This document shows, piece after piece, positions 16,529 to 26,091 of a DNA stretch of 33,147 nucleotides; positions within the stretch are counted from its first letter, which is position 1, and each line of letters begins with the position of its first letter. The translations under genes were made by a program, and so were the position numbers. Below the pieces are notes generated by a model that made no database searches, was not told where the DNA came from, and saw only the letters and a list, made by a program, of their open reading frames with translations. This stretch comes from Pancytospora philotis (taxonomy: Eukaryota; Microsporidia). The stretch spans positions 1 through 33,147 of the forward strand of contig JALRLY010000231.1 of assembly GCA_023647555.1 (NCBI GenBank). Reading direction: 5' to 3'.

Positions 16529-17980
16529 TCACCACTCGCTGATTACATCGTCCTCAGAGTCAGACTTCTCAGCCAGCTTCTGGTTGTAGAGGCCCATGCT
16601 GGACAGGTTATCAGCCAGGGTGCTCGGCTGTTTGTGCGCGGACGGGGAGCCGCCGCCGGTGGTGCGCCGCGGGAAATCCTTGGCGCCGCCCTTGCCGCGG
16701 CCGGACCGCGAGGAGAGGAAGCCGCCGCGCGCCAGAAAGGCCGGCACCTCGTTCTTGCTCTCCTGCAGCACATCGACCAGCGCAGCCGCGAGATCGGGCG
16801 CCATCGAGGAGTCCACGAAGCTGATGGCCTCGCCGCTCTTCCCCTCGCGGCCCGTACGCCCGATGCGGTGGATGTACTCCTTGATATCCTTCGGGAAGTC
16901 GTAGTTCACGACCAGCTTGATGTCCTTCACGTCGATGCCGCGCGCCGCCACGCTCGTGGCCACGAGGATGGGCAGGCCGCCCTGCTTGAAGCGCGTGAGG
17001 ATCTCGAGCCGCTCGGACTGCATCTTGTCGCCGTGGATGGACTCGCACAGGAAGTTCGCGGCCCGGAGCTTGAGCTCGAGGTCGCGCGCATCGATCTTGC
17101 GCTCCACGAAGACAAGGATCTTGTCGCAGCCCTGCGCCGCCTTCCACAGATGCGTGGTGTTCATCCCGCGCAGAATCTCAACCAGCTTCTCGTCTTTGTT
17201 GCTCACATTCAGAATCTGCTGTTTGATCGCAGCGACGGTCTCGTTCGTGATCTCCACGGAGTAGCGCACGCCGGGGAGGAACTCGTTGATGATGTTGCTG
17301 AGGTTCTTGTGGTACGTGGCGGAGAACAGGCACGTCCGCGCGGTCCCGGGCACGAACTCCTTGATCGCACGGATCTCCCGCTCGAAGCCCATCTCAAGCA
17401 GCTTGTCGGCCTCGTCGAGCACGAGCGTGTTCATGTTGTTCAGCTTTATGCGCTCGCGCCTGAGCAGATCGAGCAGCCGCCCGGGCGTGGCCACAATTAT
17501 GTCCTTGTGGTGGTAGTTCACGCTCCGGCTGTCAGACGCGAAGCGCCCCTGGCTGCCGTGGTGCTGCGCGCCGTAGACAGCCTCCACGGCCACCTTGCGC
17601 GTCTCCGTCACCTTCAGCGCCTCGTCCTTGATCTGCTCGGCCAGCTCGCGCGTGGGCGTGATGACCACCGCCTTCACGCCCATCCGCGTGTAGCGGATCG
17701 ACTCGATCAGCGGGAGCAGGAAGCAGAGCGTCTTGCCCATCCCGGTCGGCGCGCGCACAATCAGCGGATGGCCGTGCTGCAGGATGGGGATCGCGTGCCG
17801 CTGGACGGGGCTCGGCTTCGTAAAGCTTAAGTTTTTGCCGCAGGAGATCTGCGCAAGGCTCTCGAGCGGCGGGTACGGGCTGTTCGTCACGACAGCAACG
17901 CCGTCCTCGTTGACCTCCCGCGCCTCGGTCGGGGGCTCGGTCTTGACAGCGTTCAGCATGTGTGGGCTTCTATATTCCAT
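16529..17980 (-). CDS. DED1: DEAD-box RNA helicase, Ded1/DDX3 subfamily
   Basis: A 483-residue ATP-dependent RNA helicase. Motifs in order: Q motif (FTKPSPVQRHAIP, Gln 60), motif I APTGMGKT (77-84), PTREL (109-113), TPGRL (164-168), DEAD (188-191), SAT (219-221), and HRIGRTGR near residue 370. Subfamily clues: PSPVQRHAIPIL, VFVERKIDARDLE, SIHGDKMQSER, ATSVAARGIDVKDIKLVVNY, and the stretch after motif VI ending LQESKNEVPAFL, which matches EAKQEVPSWL in Ded1/DDX3. A Gly/Arg/Ser-rich tail and a terminal Trp also fit. Ded1 promotes scanning in translation initiation. Motif I departs from the usual AQTGSGKT. The N-terminal extension is short (about 50 residues). GACTTTTTCTAGCCCC before the ATG is a degenerate start motif; AATAAA lies 10 bases after the stop. 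Confidence 0.9.
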   Translation of the reverse strand: MEYRSPHMLNAVKTEPPTEAREVNEDGVAVVTNSPYPPLESLAQISCGKNLSFTKPSPVQRHAIPILQHGHPLIVRAPTGMGKTLCFLLPLIESIRYTRMGVKAVVITPTRELAEQIKDEALKVTETRKVAVEAVYGAQHHGSQGRFASDSRSVNYHHKDIIVATPGRLLDLLRRERIKLNNMNTLVLDEADKLLEMGFEREIRAIKEFVPGTARTCLFSATYHKNLSNIINEFLPGVRYSVEITNETVAAIKQQILNVSNKDEKLVEILRGMNTTHLWKAAQGCDKILVFVERKIDARDLELKLRAANFLCESIHGDKMQSERLEILTRFKQGGLPILVATSVAARGIDVKDIKLVVNYDFPKDIKEYIHRIGRTGREGKSGEAISFVDSSMAPDLAAALVDVLQESKNEVPAFLARGGFLSSRSGRGKGGAKDFPRRTTGGGSPSAHKQPSTLADNLSSMGLYNQKLAEKSDSEDDVISEW

Positions 17981-18615
17981 TGGGGCTAGAAAAAGTCATC
18001 TATATAAATGCATGCGGAGGCGAGGACGCAGCAGGTAGCAGGTAGCAGACATTGCGGGAGCGCACTGTTGATGGCTGCGCGTTTGTTTGTTGGTGTGGTA
18101 GTGCGCTGGTAGACAGGACGAGGCTGTTATCAAAAAATAACACGTGTCGCAGTACATGCATTGGGAAGTGCTGTAAACCTTTGTGGTACAGCTAAATCTC
18201 GTCTATATGCTATCGAAACCAACTGACGGGTGAAAGTAAAAATTGTAAAAAGTTTTATCACGCCATTAAAATTTGCGCCTCTAGTGGTGCAATTTTATAG
18301 CGGTGTGGATCTGCGCTGGTGCATTCTGTGCACGGACTGGGCGTTTTGAAAATGTAGTTGACTGGTTCGCGACCCAGGAATATCTTGTTGTTAGTTGGCT
18401 GATCGGCCCATTCTTTCCTCATCGAGCGTTACTATTCTTCGTGTCTCCCTTTGGAGCTGTGCTGCCTGCAGAGACATGAAACAGTCTTATAGCCACATAC
18501 CCTAGCTGAATTTAATGATCGGCCAGTATCATGCATCTAGAAACATGGTGAATATAAGAGTAGCGCTAATAAAAATAAACATGAAGAGTGTAGAATGGAA
18601 GAATGTTAACACGCT
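17981..18615. other. Intergenic region, no supported gene
   Basis: 635 bases upstream of DED1 and downstream of the first paralogue. It contains a short AGCAGGT repeat near 18,030 and AT-rich stretches near 18,240 and 18,540. No open frame with convincing codon use and no RNA gene recognised. Confidence 0.5.
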
Positions 18616-20259
18616 TTATTCCTCTGCTCTCGGCAGTCCCTGACGATGCGTCTGATTTGGCTTTGTTTTGAGTTTTGCTAACATTTCACACATTCGTTCA
18701 AACAGTTCCGCCTCGGATTGCGATCTTTCAGACTCCATGGCAAGGTAATTCTTTAACACTGTGCGCATGCGTTTAACCGGTTCTGGCTCCAATGGCGACT
18801 GCTCGGACCGGGCAGCAAAGCCCATACGGGAGTGCTGAGAGCTTCCCTCAGCAGAAGTAGAATCCGTCGCAGCAGCCATCTCATTATGGGTCCTTTTGCG
18901 GCTCGGTCCGGGTGCATCATCAGCAACAGTATCGCTTGTGCTAACAAGCTCAAAATCAGAACCAACAGCTTCTTCGTTATCTAACATATCATAAGAGCCC
19001 AACATATCCTGGTCATCTGCTTTAGTCTTACTAGCGACAAGTCTGTCGATATCCTCGAAGCTTAGAGACGAAGCATCCTCGGCAACAGCCGTGATCGCAT
19101 CATCAATCATTTTATCAATCTCCTCATGGCTTAGTGCCCGGTCGCGATGAGCGATTCTAAGGTTCTCAAAGACAGAATCGATACTGCTGACCAGGTAATT
19201 CAAGTATGGCTCAAACGTATGTGCGGACCGACATATTTGAACTTCATCGACGTGTTTCTGGAGAGCTTCCAGTTCATGAGCAAGTTGTTTTTGGGCCGCG
19301 AGCCAGAAGGACCCCCATCCTGCATAATCCATTTCCGGATACACGAGATGCACAGACATGTACGGGTCCATTCCATATTTGGACAAGTATGGGGCCATTT
19401 CGCGTAGACGAATTGCCCTGCTAATAACCCCTGCCGAGATTCTTTCCTGAACACCCCAAACATAGGCGAGCGCCTTTTCGCAATAAACTGTAAACCTATT
19501 GATAAGGCCGTCATCGAGCACTTGGGGAGCATCATCTGTCCTTGATACGCGCGTAAGTATGTAACCACGGAAACATTCCCAAGATTCCCTCTGCATAGCA
19601 CCATAGCGATGGTCTAATTCTTTCCTGAGTGCGTCCAGTTCTCCGATCGCAGCGTCATCGAGACTTTCAAGTTCTTTAGCCTGAGGATTTTCGACAACGC
19701 TCTCAAGCCTTGCTGATACATGGGAGATTGCTGACATAATAGCACAAAATTCCCTATAGTTATAATCATAAGCATCCATCAAAGACTCGACATGTGTATA
19801 ATTCCTACGCAACAGCTCTGAATTTGAGAAAAAGGGCACCATAAAGTCAATGAGCGCGCTGACCACGGTCTTTACTATATTTTCACCGACGCGCTTTTCG
19901 AAACTATTCTGTTGATAGACACTGTTCACATAAATTATGAGAACAATCTGGTATCTCTTACAGAGCTGCTCTTTCCACGCTTCAGAGTAGCCAGATGCGG
20001 TCAAATCGCTTATGTCGGCCTCGTTCGCTTCCAGCGGGTTGTCTCCATGATTCGGTTTGGTGAGATTTTGTAAATCATAGTTAAAGCGTGAACAGACACT
20101 CGGCTCGTAGCGCTTTCTGCAATCACTGCCATGCGAAACAATGCCAGCATTGGTGTATTTCGCGTAGTATTCATCTGTTAATAAACCGGCTTGGTGCAGC
20201 GTATGCAAGGATGCCGCGAGGCAATGCGCGATGCATGTGAGCTTGATCGTGCAGCGCAT
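18616..20259 (-). CDS. Tandem secreted-family paralogue 1 (547 residues), novel family
   Basis: The longest of five tandem paralogues. It starts MRCTIKLTCIAHCLAASL, a weak signal peptide with likely cleavage after about residue 16-18, followed by the family sequence LLTDEYYAKY. Further family blocks are NSFEKRV (residue about 120), ELESLDDAAI with ELDALRKELD (about 195-215), and HLVYPEMDY near 305, followed by the helix AAQKQLAHELEALQKHVDEV. After residue about 390 comes a Ser/Asp/Glu-rich, probably disordered tail that is longer than in the sisters and contains two basic clusters, SRKRTHN (about 451) and PVKRMRTVLKN (about 495), which look like nuclear localisation signals. The stop TAA lies inside an AATAAA (18615-18620). 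Start context GAAAAATTTGCCCC is the window's standard motif. No known domain recognised. Confidence 0.85.
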   Translation of the reverse strand: MRCTIKLTCIAHCLAASLHTLHQAGLLTDEYYAKYTNAGIVSHGSDCRKRYEPSVCSRFNYDLQNLTKPNHGDNPLEANEADISDLTASGYSEAWKEQLCKRYQIVLIIYVNSVYQQNSFEKRVGENIVKTVVSALIDFMVPFFSNSELLRRNYTHVESLMDAYDYNYREFCAIMSAISHVSARLESVVENPQAKELESLDDAAIGELDALRKELDHRYGAMQRESWECFRGYILTRVSRTDDAPQVLDDGLINRFTVYCEKALAYVWGVQERISAGVISRAIRLREMAPYLSKYGMDPYMSVHLVYPEMDYAGWGSFWLAAQKQLAHELEALQKHVDEVQICRSAHTFEPYLNYLVSSIDSVFENLRIAHRDRALSHEEIDKMIDDAITAVAEDASSLSFEDIDRLVASKTKADDQDMLGSYDMLDNEEAVGSDFELVSTSDTVADDAPGPSRKRTHNEMAAATDSTSAEGSSQHSRMGFAARSEQSPLEPEPVKRMRTVLKNYLAMESERSQSEAELFERMCEMLAKLKTKPNQTHRQGLPRAEE

Positions 20260-20273
20260 GGGGCAAATTTTTC
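20260..20273 (-). promoter_or_regulatory. AAATTT/CCCC start-site motif of paralogue 1
   Basis: On the minus strand GAAAAATTTGCCCC directly abuts the ATG. The same string, with at most one or two changes, precedes paralogues 2, 4 and 5. Confidence 0.75.
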
Positions 20274-20807
20274 AGTGCCTTTTACAACCCAAGTGATGGG
20301 GGTAGGCAATTTTCTGCCCAGCCGGTCAGGTAACGCACAACCCAGTAAAGTGCGGTAAAGATCTGCTCCCTCCATATCTACGCTTGCAAATCAATGGGAA
20401 ATAGGCGCACTTAAATGCGTAGTCGCGCCGGTATCGATCGGACGTGCTGACGGGATGATGTGTAATATTCTCGAATAGAATACAATGACGTATGAAATCA
20501 GCAGTAAAGCGAATTACACGTGAGCAGGCAGTAGGTTGATTGGATGTCGACGAAATAGTAAACGAAGCCAACTCTTCTGCAAACGGGGGAATATAGCTCA
20601 TAGCTGCAACGCAACAGGTTCAGCCGGAGGGTAGGTATCCTACACATTCACTTCCTAGCCTCCGTTTCCCATAGATATCGTTAAGTTGTGAAGTGGCCAT
20701 GCACCCGTGAGCTCGAACTGAGTGTAGCAGGTGATACCACTGCGCGGGAGAAACTTTGAGCGCAGCGAGGCATAATAAAAAGCAAAACTAAAAAATGATA
20801 AGGCATT
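20260..20807. other. Gap between paralogues 1 and 2; conserved block and short-ORF remnant
   Basis: Besides the start motif this gap holds, at 20321-20334, the block GCCGGTCAGGTAAC, about 62 bases upstream of the paralogue 1 ATG; related blocks precede paralogues 3 and 4. A 91-codon minus-strand frame (20326-20601) contains an AEELAS segment that resembles SEELLS in the gaps upstream of paralogues 3 and 4, so it may be a decayed duplicate. The right half shows nothing I recognise. Confidence 0.4.
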
Positions 20808-22355
20808 TTAATCCTCCATCCTCTCGGGAGACTCTGAAGCGTTAGTCTTTCCTCCTTCAGTCTGTCCGTGAAGATGCCTCCGATTATGCTTCACTTTGGG
20901 CTTTGCTATCGTTTTACGGACGCGCTCGAGGCGTTCTGTTTTTGATTGTGACCAGGCGGCGCCGTACGCGCGGGAATGCTGAGGAGACCCTGCAGCAGAA
21001 GCTGGAGCGTTGTTAACGTTTATATTTTTATGAATGCTCTCAGGGCTCGGAACGGGTGTATCATTAGCAACAGTGCCAGCGATGTTGATGAGCTCAAATT
21101 CGCATCGAACTGAATCAGCAGAGCCCAACACATCTTCATCATCTACAGCAGCTTCGGCCTCATTAGCGATCAGTTCATCGATATCCTCAAAGCTTAGAGA
21201 AGAAATATCCTTGGCAACAGCTGTGATCGCATCGTCAACCATCCCAACTATCTTTTCACTGCCTAGCGTCTGGTCGCTATTAGTAATTCTATGACTCTCA
21301 AGGACCGAATCCATGCTCTCAACCAAGTACTTTACGTAAGGCTCGAGCTGCTGTTCAGACCTGCATCGTTGGACCTCGTCAACATGCCTCTGCAAAGCCT
21401 CTAATTCGACAGTAACTTGCTTCTGAGCCGCCTGCCAATAGTGCCTCCACGCCTCATAGTCCATTTCCGGATACACAAGATGCAGATGCTCATGCGGGTC
21501 CTTTTCGCCATTATAACGCATTAAGAAACCAAATATATGTCTCGATATATCTTCAGGGAATCCATGAGCGCATGCGAGCATCTTTTTGCAATACTTATCC
21601 AGGCGATCAATAAGATCATCATCAATCGCCTCAGGAATACGCGCTGAGGCTAACATGGGCGTGGGTATAGAATCGTTGAAATACTTACCGCAAGTGTGGT
21701 TCAGACAGTTATCGTCTAAACTCTCCCTAAGTTTGTCCAGCTTCTTGATCGCGGCGTCATCAAGGCTTTCGAGGTCGGTGACCTGGAAATTGTTAACAAA
21801 GGCCGAGAGCTTTTCCGTTAAAGTACCAAATGCTACTATCATACGACGGAACTCAGCATAATTAAAATCAAATGCCCGCGTTAGGGATCTTATATATGCG
21901 TAGCTCTTACGCAGCTGCTCTGAGGATGAAAGTGATTGCTTCATTCCTCCGATGAGCGCATCAATCACAATCTTTACCGTACTTTCCTCAAGGCGCTTTT
22001 CAAAACTACCCTGGTGATAGACCGTATCGACATAAACTCTGAGTAGATCCTTATATTTTTTGCATAGCAGATCCCTCCATTCCGTACGATAACTATATGC
22101 AGCAGTATCGCTTACGCCGGCCCCTTCTACCTTCAGGGGCTCGGCGTCGTAGTTCGGACGTGCTAGCCACTGCATTTCATACGCGAAACCGAGGAAGCAG
22201 CCCGGCATATAGCGCCTTCTGCTGTCGCTGGACGGGGGAGCAACGATCTTATTAGCCACTTGCGCGTAGTCATCGTCCGTTAATAACCCGACGCGGTGCC
22301 ACATGTGTGCCGCGAGGCAGCATGTAATGCTATTTAACATGATCGCGCAGCGCAT
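20808..22355 (-). CDS. Tandem secreted-family paralogue 2 (515 residues), novel family
   Basis: Starts MRCAIMLNSITCCLAAHMW, a short hydrophobic leader with a plausible LAA cleavage site, then RVGLLTDDDYAQ. Family blocks: GSFEKRLEES (about 118), DLESLDDAAI (about 197), HLVYPEMDY near 290-298 with AAQKQVTVELEALQRHVDEV after it. It is clearly closest to paralogue 3: both have HMWHRVGLLTDDDYA, a CFLGFAY block near residue 55, a DPHEHLHLVYPE-type sequence in place of the DPYMSVHLVYPE of paralogues 1 and 5, and the ending ESPERMED or EAPERMED. Cysteines (CLNHTCGKYF, about 220) are shared with paralogue 3 only. The tail is basic (KPKVKHNRRHLHG). The stop is part of ATTAAAA. Confidence 0.85.
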   Translation of the reverse strand: MRCAIMLNSITCCLAAHMWHRVGLLTDDDYAQVANKIVAPPSSDSRRRYMPGCFLGFAYEMQWLARPNYDAEPLKVEGAGVSDTAAYSYRTEWRDLLCKKYKDLLRVYVDTVYHQGSFEKRLEESTVKIVIDALIGGMKQSLSSSEQLRKSYAYIRSLTRAFDFNYAEFRRMIVAFGTLTEKLSAFVNNFQVTDLESLDDAAIKKLDKLRESLDDNCLNHTCGKYFNDSIPTPMLASARIPEAIDDDLIDRLDKYCKKMLACAHGFPEDISRHIFGFLMRYNGEKDPHEHLHLVYPEMDYEAWRHYWQAAQKQVTVELEALQRHVDEVQRCRSEQQLEPYVKYLVESMDSVLESHRITNSDQTLGSEKIVGMVDDAITAVAKDISSLSFEDIDELIANEAEAAVDDEDVLGSADSVRCEFELINIAGTVANDTPVPSPESIHKNINVNNAPASAAGSPQHSRAYGAAWSQSKTERLERVRKTIAKPKVKHNRRHLHGQTEGGKTNASESPERMED

Positions 22356-22370
22356 GGGGCAAATTTTTTA
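22356..22370 (-). promoter_or_regulatory. AAATTT/CCCC start-site motif of paralogue 2
   Basis: AAAAAATTTGCCCC on the minus strand directly before the ATG at 22355. Confidence 0.75.
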
Positions 22371-22775
22371 CCAATCTTTGTGAATTGTAGAATAGGGAAT
22401 AAGCGATTCTTGGCCCAAATTGGGCATATGAAACTACAATATTGTGGGATTCGTTGGAAGGCTTTAGGTAGGGAAAGAGGGCTGGATTGGCCAATCAGCC
22501 AGCTCAACATGAGAGCGAGATGGGCTTTGCCATTGATGATTGGAAAAATGGCCATTCTCCCGATCGAGGATGGAAGATCCGTTCACTTCGACTTCAGCAT
22601 CGCCAAGTGTCTCCCCAGCAGTTGTAATGTCCGTATAGATATAAAACAGCTATACAACCGCGAGCTTGAACTAGATTTGACGAGCGGTAATAACCACGCA
22701 AATAATCTTGATCACCGCGGGGAATATCAGGCACAATAAAAACCGATGAAGTAAAATTGAGAAATATAACGTATT
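22356..22775. other. Gap between paralogues 2 and 3
   Basis: 420 bases. A 73-codon minus-strand frame (22334-22555) has a hydrophobic start, but it overlaps the start of paralogue 2 and lacks support. The CTGRTCAG-type block found upstream of paralogues 1, 3 and 4 was not seen here. No RNA gene recognised. Confidence 0.4.
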
Positions 22776-24305
22776 TTAGTCCTCCATCCTCTCGGGAGCC
22801 TCTGAAGCAGTATTATCCCTTCCTCCGGTCTGTCTTTGAAGACACCTCCGATTACGCTGTGCCTGTGGGTCTGCCATCGTTTTACAGGCGCGTTCGAGCT
22901 GTTCTATCTTTAATAGCAACCACCCAGGCTGAGCGGTTCCTCCCGCATGAGAATGCTGAGGAGCCCCTTCAGCAGAGGCTGGAGTGTCTTCACGAATGCT
23001 CTCAGGGCTCGGAACAGGCGCACGGCTAGTACCGATATCGGTTATGCTGGTGAATTTAAAATCGGAGCGAACAGAACTGGTAGAGTCCAGCATACCCTCA
23101 TCGGCAGCTTCAGCATCAATGGCGATTAGCTTATCAATCTCCTCGAAGCTCAAGGCAGCAATATTCTCAGCAACAGCCGCAGTTGCACATTCAATTATAT
23201 CACAGCTCACTGCACGCCCACGATAAATGACTCCAAGATCCTTATTGGTGGAATCCATGATCTTAATCAAGTACTTTAAGTACGACTCAAGCTTTTGCCC
23301 CGACCGGCATCTTTGAACATCGTCGACATGCCTCTGCAGAGCTTCTAATTGAACAGTAACTTGCTTCTGAGCAGCCTGCCAAAAGTGCTCCCATGCCTCA
23401 TAGTCCAATTCCGGATACACGAGGTGCAGGTGCTCATATGGGTCCTTTCCACCATTACAACGCATTATGTAATCAGAAATTGTTCTCGATATATCTTCCG
23501 GGAATTCACAAACGCATTCAAGCATCTTTCTGCAATACCCATCCAGGCGATCAATGAGATCATCATCAATCACCTCAGGAATATGCGCTACGGTTAATAC
23601 AGGCGCGGGTATAGAATAGTAGAAATACTTACCACAGTTGTGGTTCAGGCAACGGGCGTCTAAGCTCTCCCTAATTGTATCCAGATTCTCGATCGTGGCG
23701 GCGTCAAGGCCTTCGAGGTTGGTGACCTGGAAATCATTGACAAAATCTGAAATCCGTTTCGACAAAGAATTGAATGCTATCATTATACGGCTAAACTCAG
23801 CATAATTAAGATCGAATACCTGGGTTAGGGATCTTAGATATGCGTAGCTCTTACGCAGGCGCTCTGAAGATGCGAATTTTTGTTTCAGCTCCTCAGTGTG
23901 CTTTTTGATGAAAAAATCCAGGTTCACTACGCTTTCTCCTCTGCGCTTCTCGAAACTATCTTCCGTATAAGCCAGCTTCCTATAATCTCTGAGTATATCG
24001 TTGTATTCTCTGCATAATTGTCCCTTCCACTCCGTGCGATAGCCAAATGCAGCAGTATCACTTACGCCGGCCCCTCCCACCTTCAGGGGCTCGTCGTCGC
24101 AGTTCGGACGTGCTAGGCTCCGCATTCCATACGCGAAGCCGAGGAAACAGCCCGGCATGTAGCGCCTTCTACCGTCGCCGGCAGGCGGCGCGACGACCTT
24201 ATGAGCTACTCGCGCGTAGTCATCGTCCGTTAATAGACCGACGCGGTGCCACATGTGGGCCGCGAGGCAACATGCAATGCAATTTAACATGATCACACAG
24301 CGCAT
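22776..24305 (-). CDS. Tandem secreted-family paralogue 3 (509 residues), novel family
   Basis: Starts MRCVIMLNCIACCLAAHMW, almost identical to paralogue 2 through the first 60 residues (GCFLGFAY, GAGVSDTAA, YRTEW). Family blocks: DSFEKRRGES (about 117), NLEGLDAATI (about 195), HLVYPELDY near 291-299 and AAQKQVTVQLEALQRHVDDV. Between the FEKR block and the next one its sequence differs strongly from paralogue 2 (DFFIKKHTEELKQKF), while the flanks remain close, so the pair looks recently duplicated with one divergent or exchanged segment. Unlike its four sisters, it has GAAAAAGGCACCCC before the ATG, where the ATTT core of the start motif is lost. The C-terminal tail is shorter and ends EAPERMED. 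Confidence 0.85.
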   Translation of the reverse strand: MRCVIMLNCIACCLAAHMWHRVGLLTDDDYARVAHKVVAPPAGDGRRRYMPGCFLGFAYGMRSLARPNCDDEPLKVGGAGVSDTAAFGYRTEWKGQLCREYNDILRDYRKLAYTEDSFEKRRGESVVNLDFFIKKHTEELKQKFASSERLRKSYAYLRSLTQVFDLNYAEFSRIMIAFNSLSKRISDFVNDFQVTNLEGLDAATIENLDTIRESLDARCLNHNCGKYFYYSIPAPVLTVAHIPEVIDDDLIDRLDGYCRKMLECVCEFPEDISRTISDYIMRCNGGKDPYEHLHLVYPELDYEAWEHFWQAAQKQVTVQLEALQRHVDDVQRCRSGQKLESYLKYLIKIMDSTNKDLGVIYRGRAVSCDIIECATAAVAENIAALSFEEIDKLIAIDAEAADEGMLDSTSSVRSDFKFTSITDIGTSRAPVPSPESIREDTPASAEGAPQHSHAGGTAQPGWLLLKIEQLERACKTMADPQAQRNRRCLQRQTGGRDNTASEAPERMED

Positions 24306-24771
24306 GGGGTGCCTTTTTCACAGCTTTTTGCAACCTGGAGAAAATGGAGGGGCTGGTGATCGCCTGTTCAGGCTGATCAGGTAATAAATGCAATTTTATA
24401 AATAGTAGCTGGTGGAATTGGAACTGACTTCATTAATCCCGTCGCAGCCATCCAGCGGGGTCCATTGCCCGCTTACGTATAAGTTGTGTTGATACTGATT
24501 TTACACGCTAGTTAATTCTATTCGCAGATTTTACACGTCAACCTGACAACAGTGGTAAAATTTTCCTTTGCACCGCAGGCACGCGATAGCAGCTCTTCTG
24601 AATACTGCCGTGGGGATACATCCAAAAAAAGCTGGCTGACACAGCAGAAAGGGGCAAAGCAGGAGCGGGCGAACCGCGCTCAGTTTGCTAAATTACTGTT
24701 TTAGCTCGGTAACGCTCTAATACTTAATACAGTAGCTTCCAATACAATTACTCTTCATACTTTTGATTATT
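24306..24771. other. Gap between paralogues 3 and 4; conserved blocks
   Basis: 466 bases. GCTGATCAGGTAAT at 24372-24385 lies 67 bases upstream of the paralogue 3 ATG and matches blocks in two other gaps. CGATAGCAGCTCTTCTGAAT at 24584-24603 is identical over 20 bases to 26222-26241. Read on the minus strand it encodes SEELLS in a frame that has no ATG, so a decayed copy of the short ORF at 26147-26335 is likely. Confidence 0.5.
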
Positions 24772-26091
24772 TTATTCTTTTGCCTTGGAAGATGCGTCCA
24801 GCTCCTCTTTTGATGCATCTTCGTTGCATATCCTTATCTTCGCCTCTATCTCCCTGGCAAATGTCGCCTCATCGAATGGCGCCTCTTCACAGCTTTTCCC
24901 ATGGGTCTGGTTAAACACCTTTTCCGCAACAGCTTCAATTTCGTTAGCAAGCAACGCACCGATTTCCTCTGGGCGGCGTGCATGATCAGGACGCTGCGCC
25001 TTGATGTGCTTCTCAGTGGCGATATCTATCCCCTCGAATAGCTCAGGCACAAAGCTGCGGTAAGTGGACATGCAGTAAGAAACCTCTTCGACATGCTTCT
25101 GCAAAGCCCTCACTTCGTTAGCCACTTGATTCTGACTTGCCCGCAAAAATGACCCCCAAGCTTTGTAGTCCATTTCTGGGTATACAAGATGAACGTAAAC
25201 ATATGGGTCCTTGCCATATGCAGACAAATATGAAAGGTTTCTGCGGATACAGACCGTGGAGTAGATTATAACTTCCGATACTTTTTCTTGGACTCCATAA
25301 ATATATGAAAGCGCATTTTTGCAATAATCTATGAAGCCATCGAAAAAATTACCATCGAGAGAATCAGCCATCCCCAATGTGCGCTTAGGTATGTAATTAT
25401 CGAAATATTCCCTTACCTCGCCCTTAATGTTATAATACCTCACATCTAACTCCTCCCTAAGTGCGTCCAGCTTCTCAATCGTCTTGTCATCGAGACTCTC
25501 GAGCTCTTTACTCAACGGATTACTGCTAGCATCTGAAATCTTCATTGATACGTGCATTATTGCTGATATAATAGCATTATACCTATTGTAATCACGCCTA
25601 TAAACCTTCACTAAAGATCTGATATATTCATAACTTTTGAGTAACCGTTCGGGAGATGAGAAGAAGCGCTCCATATCTTTAGTAAGTGCATTAGCCACGT
25701 CCGCTACTGTACTTTCGTCAACGCGCTTTTCGAAGCTATTCACGTGGTACACATCGTTTACATACTTTTCGGCTACCTTCCGGTATGCCTTGATGGACTG
25801 ATCCCTCCATTCCATATAGTGAGCAACGGCAGAGATATCACCCGCGCCTTCCTCCACCCCTTCCAGCCGGCAGCCCTCACAGATCGGCGCTGCAAGGTGC
25901 TGCAAGTCGTATTTGAAGCGTGAGAAAGCTCTCGGCTCGTAGGAATTGCTGGTGCTGCTGGCGTGCGTAATGGTGCCCGAGCTAATGTATATAGAGTAAT
26001 ACTCATCTCTTATTAAACCAGCCCGGTACAGCGTCGACAAGGAGGCCGCGAGGCACTGCGCAATGCATGTGAGCTTGGTCGTCCCGCGCAT
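24772..26091 (-). CDS. Tandem secreted-family paralogue 4 (439 residues), novel family
   Basis: The shortest paralogue. It starts MRGTTKLTCIAQCLAASL, then LYRAGLIRDEYYSIY, closest in the leader to paralogues 1 and 5. Family blocks: NSFEKRVDES (about 120), ELESLDDKTI and KLDALREELD (about 197-215), HLVYPEMDY near 300, followed by ASQNQVANEVRALQKHVEEV. The C-terminal tail after residue 340 is short, acidic and lysine-containing and lacks the Ser-rich region with basic clusters seen in paralogue 1. The TAA stop sits inside AATAAA (24771-24776). The start motif is GAAAAATTTGCCCC. The region between the FEKR block and the ELESLDD block is helical and charged (SPERLLKSYEYIRSL). Confidence 0.85.
   Translation of the reverse strand: MRGTTKLTCIAQCLAASLSTLYRAGLIRDEYYSIYISSGTITHASSTSNSYEPRAFSRFKYDLQHLAAPICEGCRLEGVEEGAGDISAVAHYMEWRDQSIKAYRKVAEKYVNDVYHVNSFEKRVDESTVADVANALTKDMERFFSSPERLLKSYEYIRSLVKVYRRDYNRYNAIISAIMHVSMKISDASSNPLSKELESLDDKTIEKLDALREELDVRYYNIKGEVREYFDNYIPKRTLGMADSLDGNFFDGFIDYCKNALSYIYGVQEKVSEVIIYSTVCIRRNLSYLSAYGKDPYVYVHLVYPEMDYKAWGSFLRASQNQVANEVRALQKHVEEVSYCMSTYRSFVPELFEGIDIATEKHIKAQRPDHARRPEEIGALLANEIEAVAEKVFNQTHGKSCEEAPFDEATFAREIEAKIRICNEDASKEELDASSKAKE

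Noticed and set aside
22334..22555. 73-codon frame with a leader-like start upstream of paralogue 2
   Set aside because: It overlaps the ATG and start motif of paralogue 2 in another frame and has no counterpart in the other gaps.
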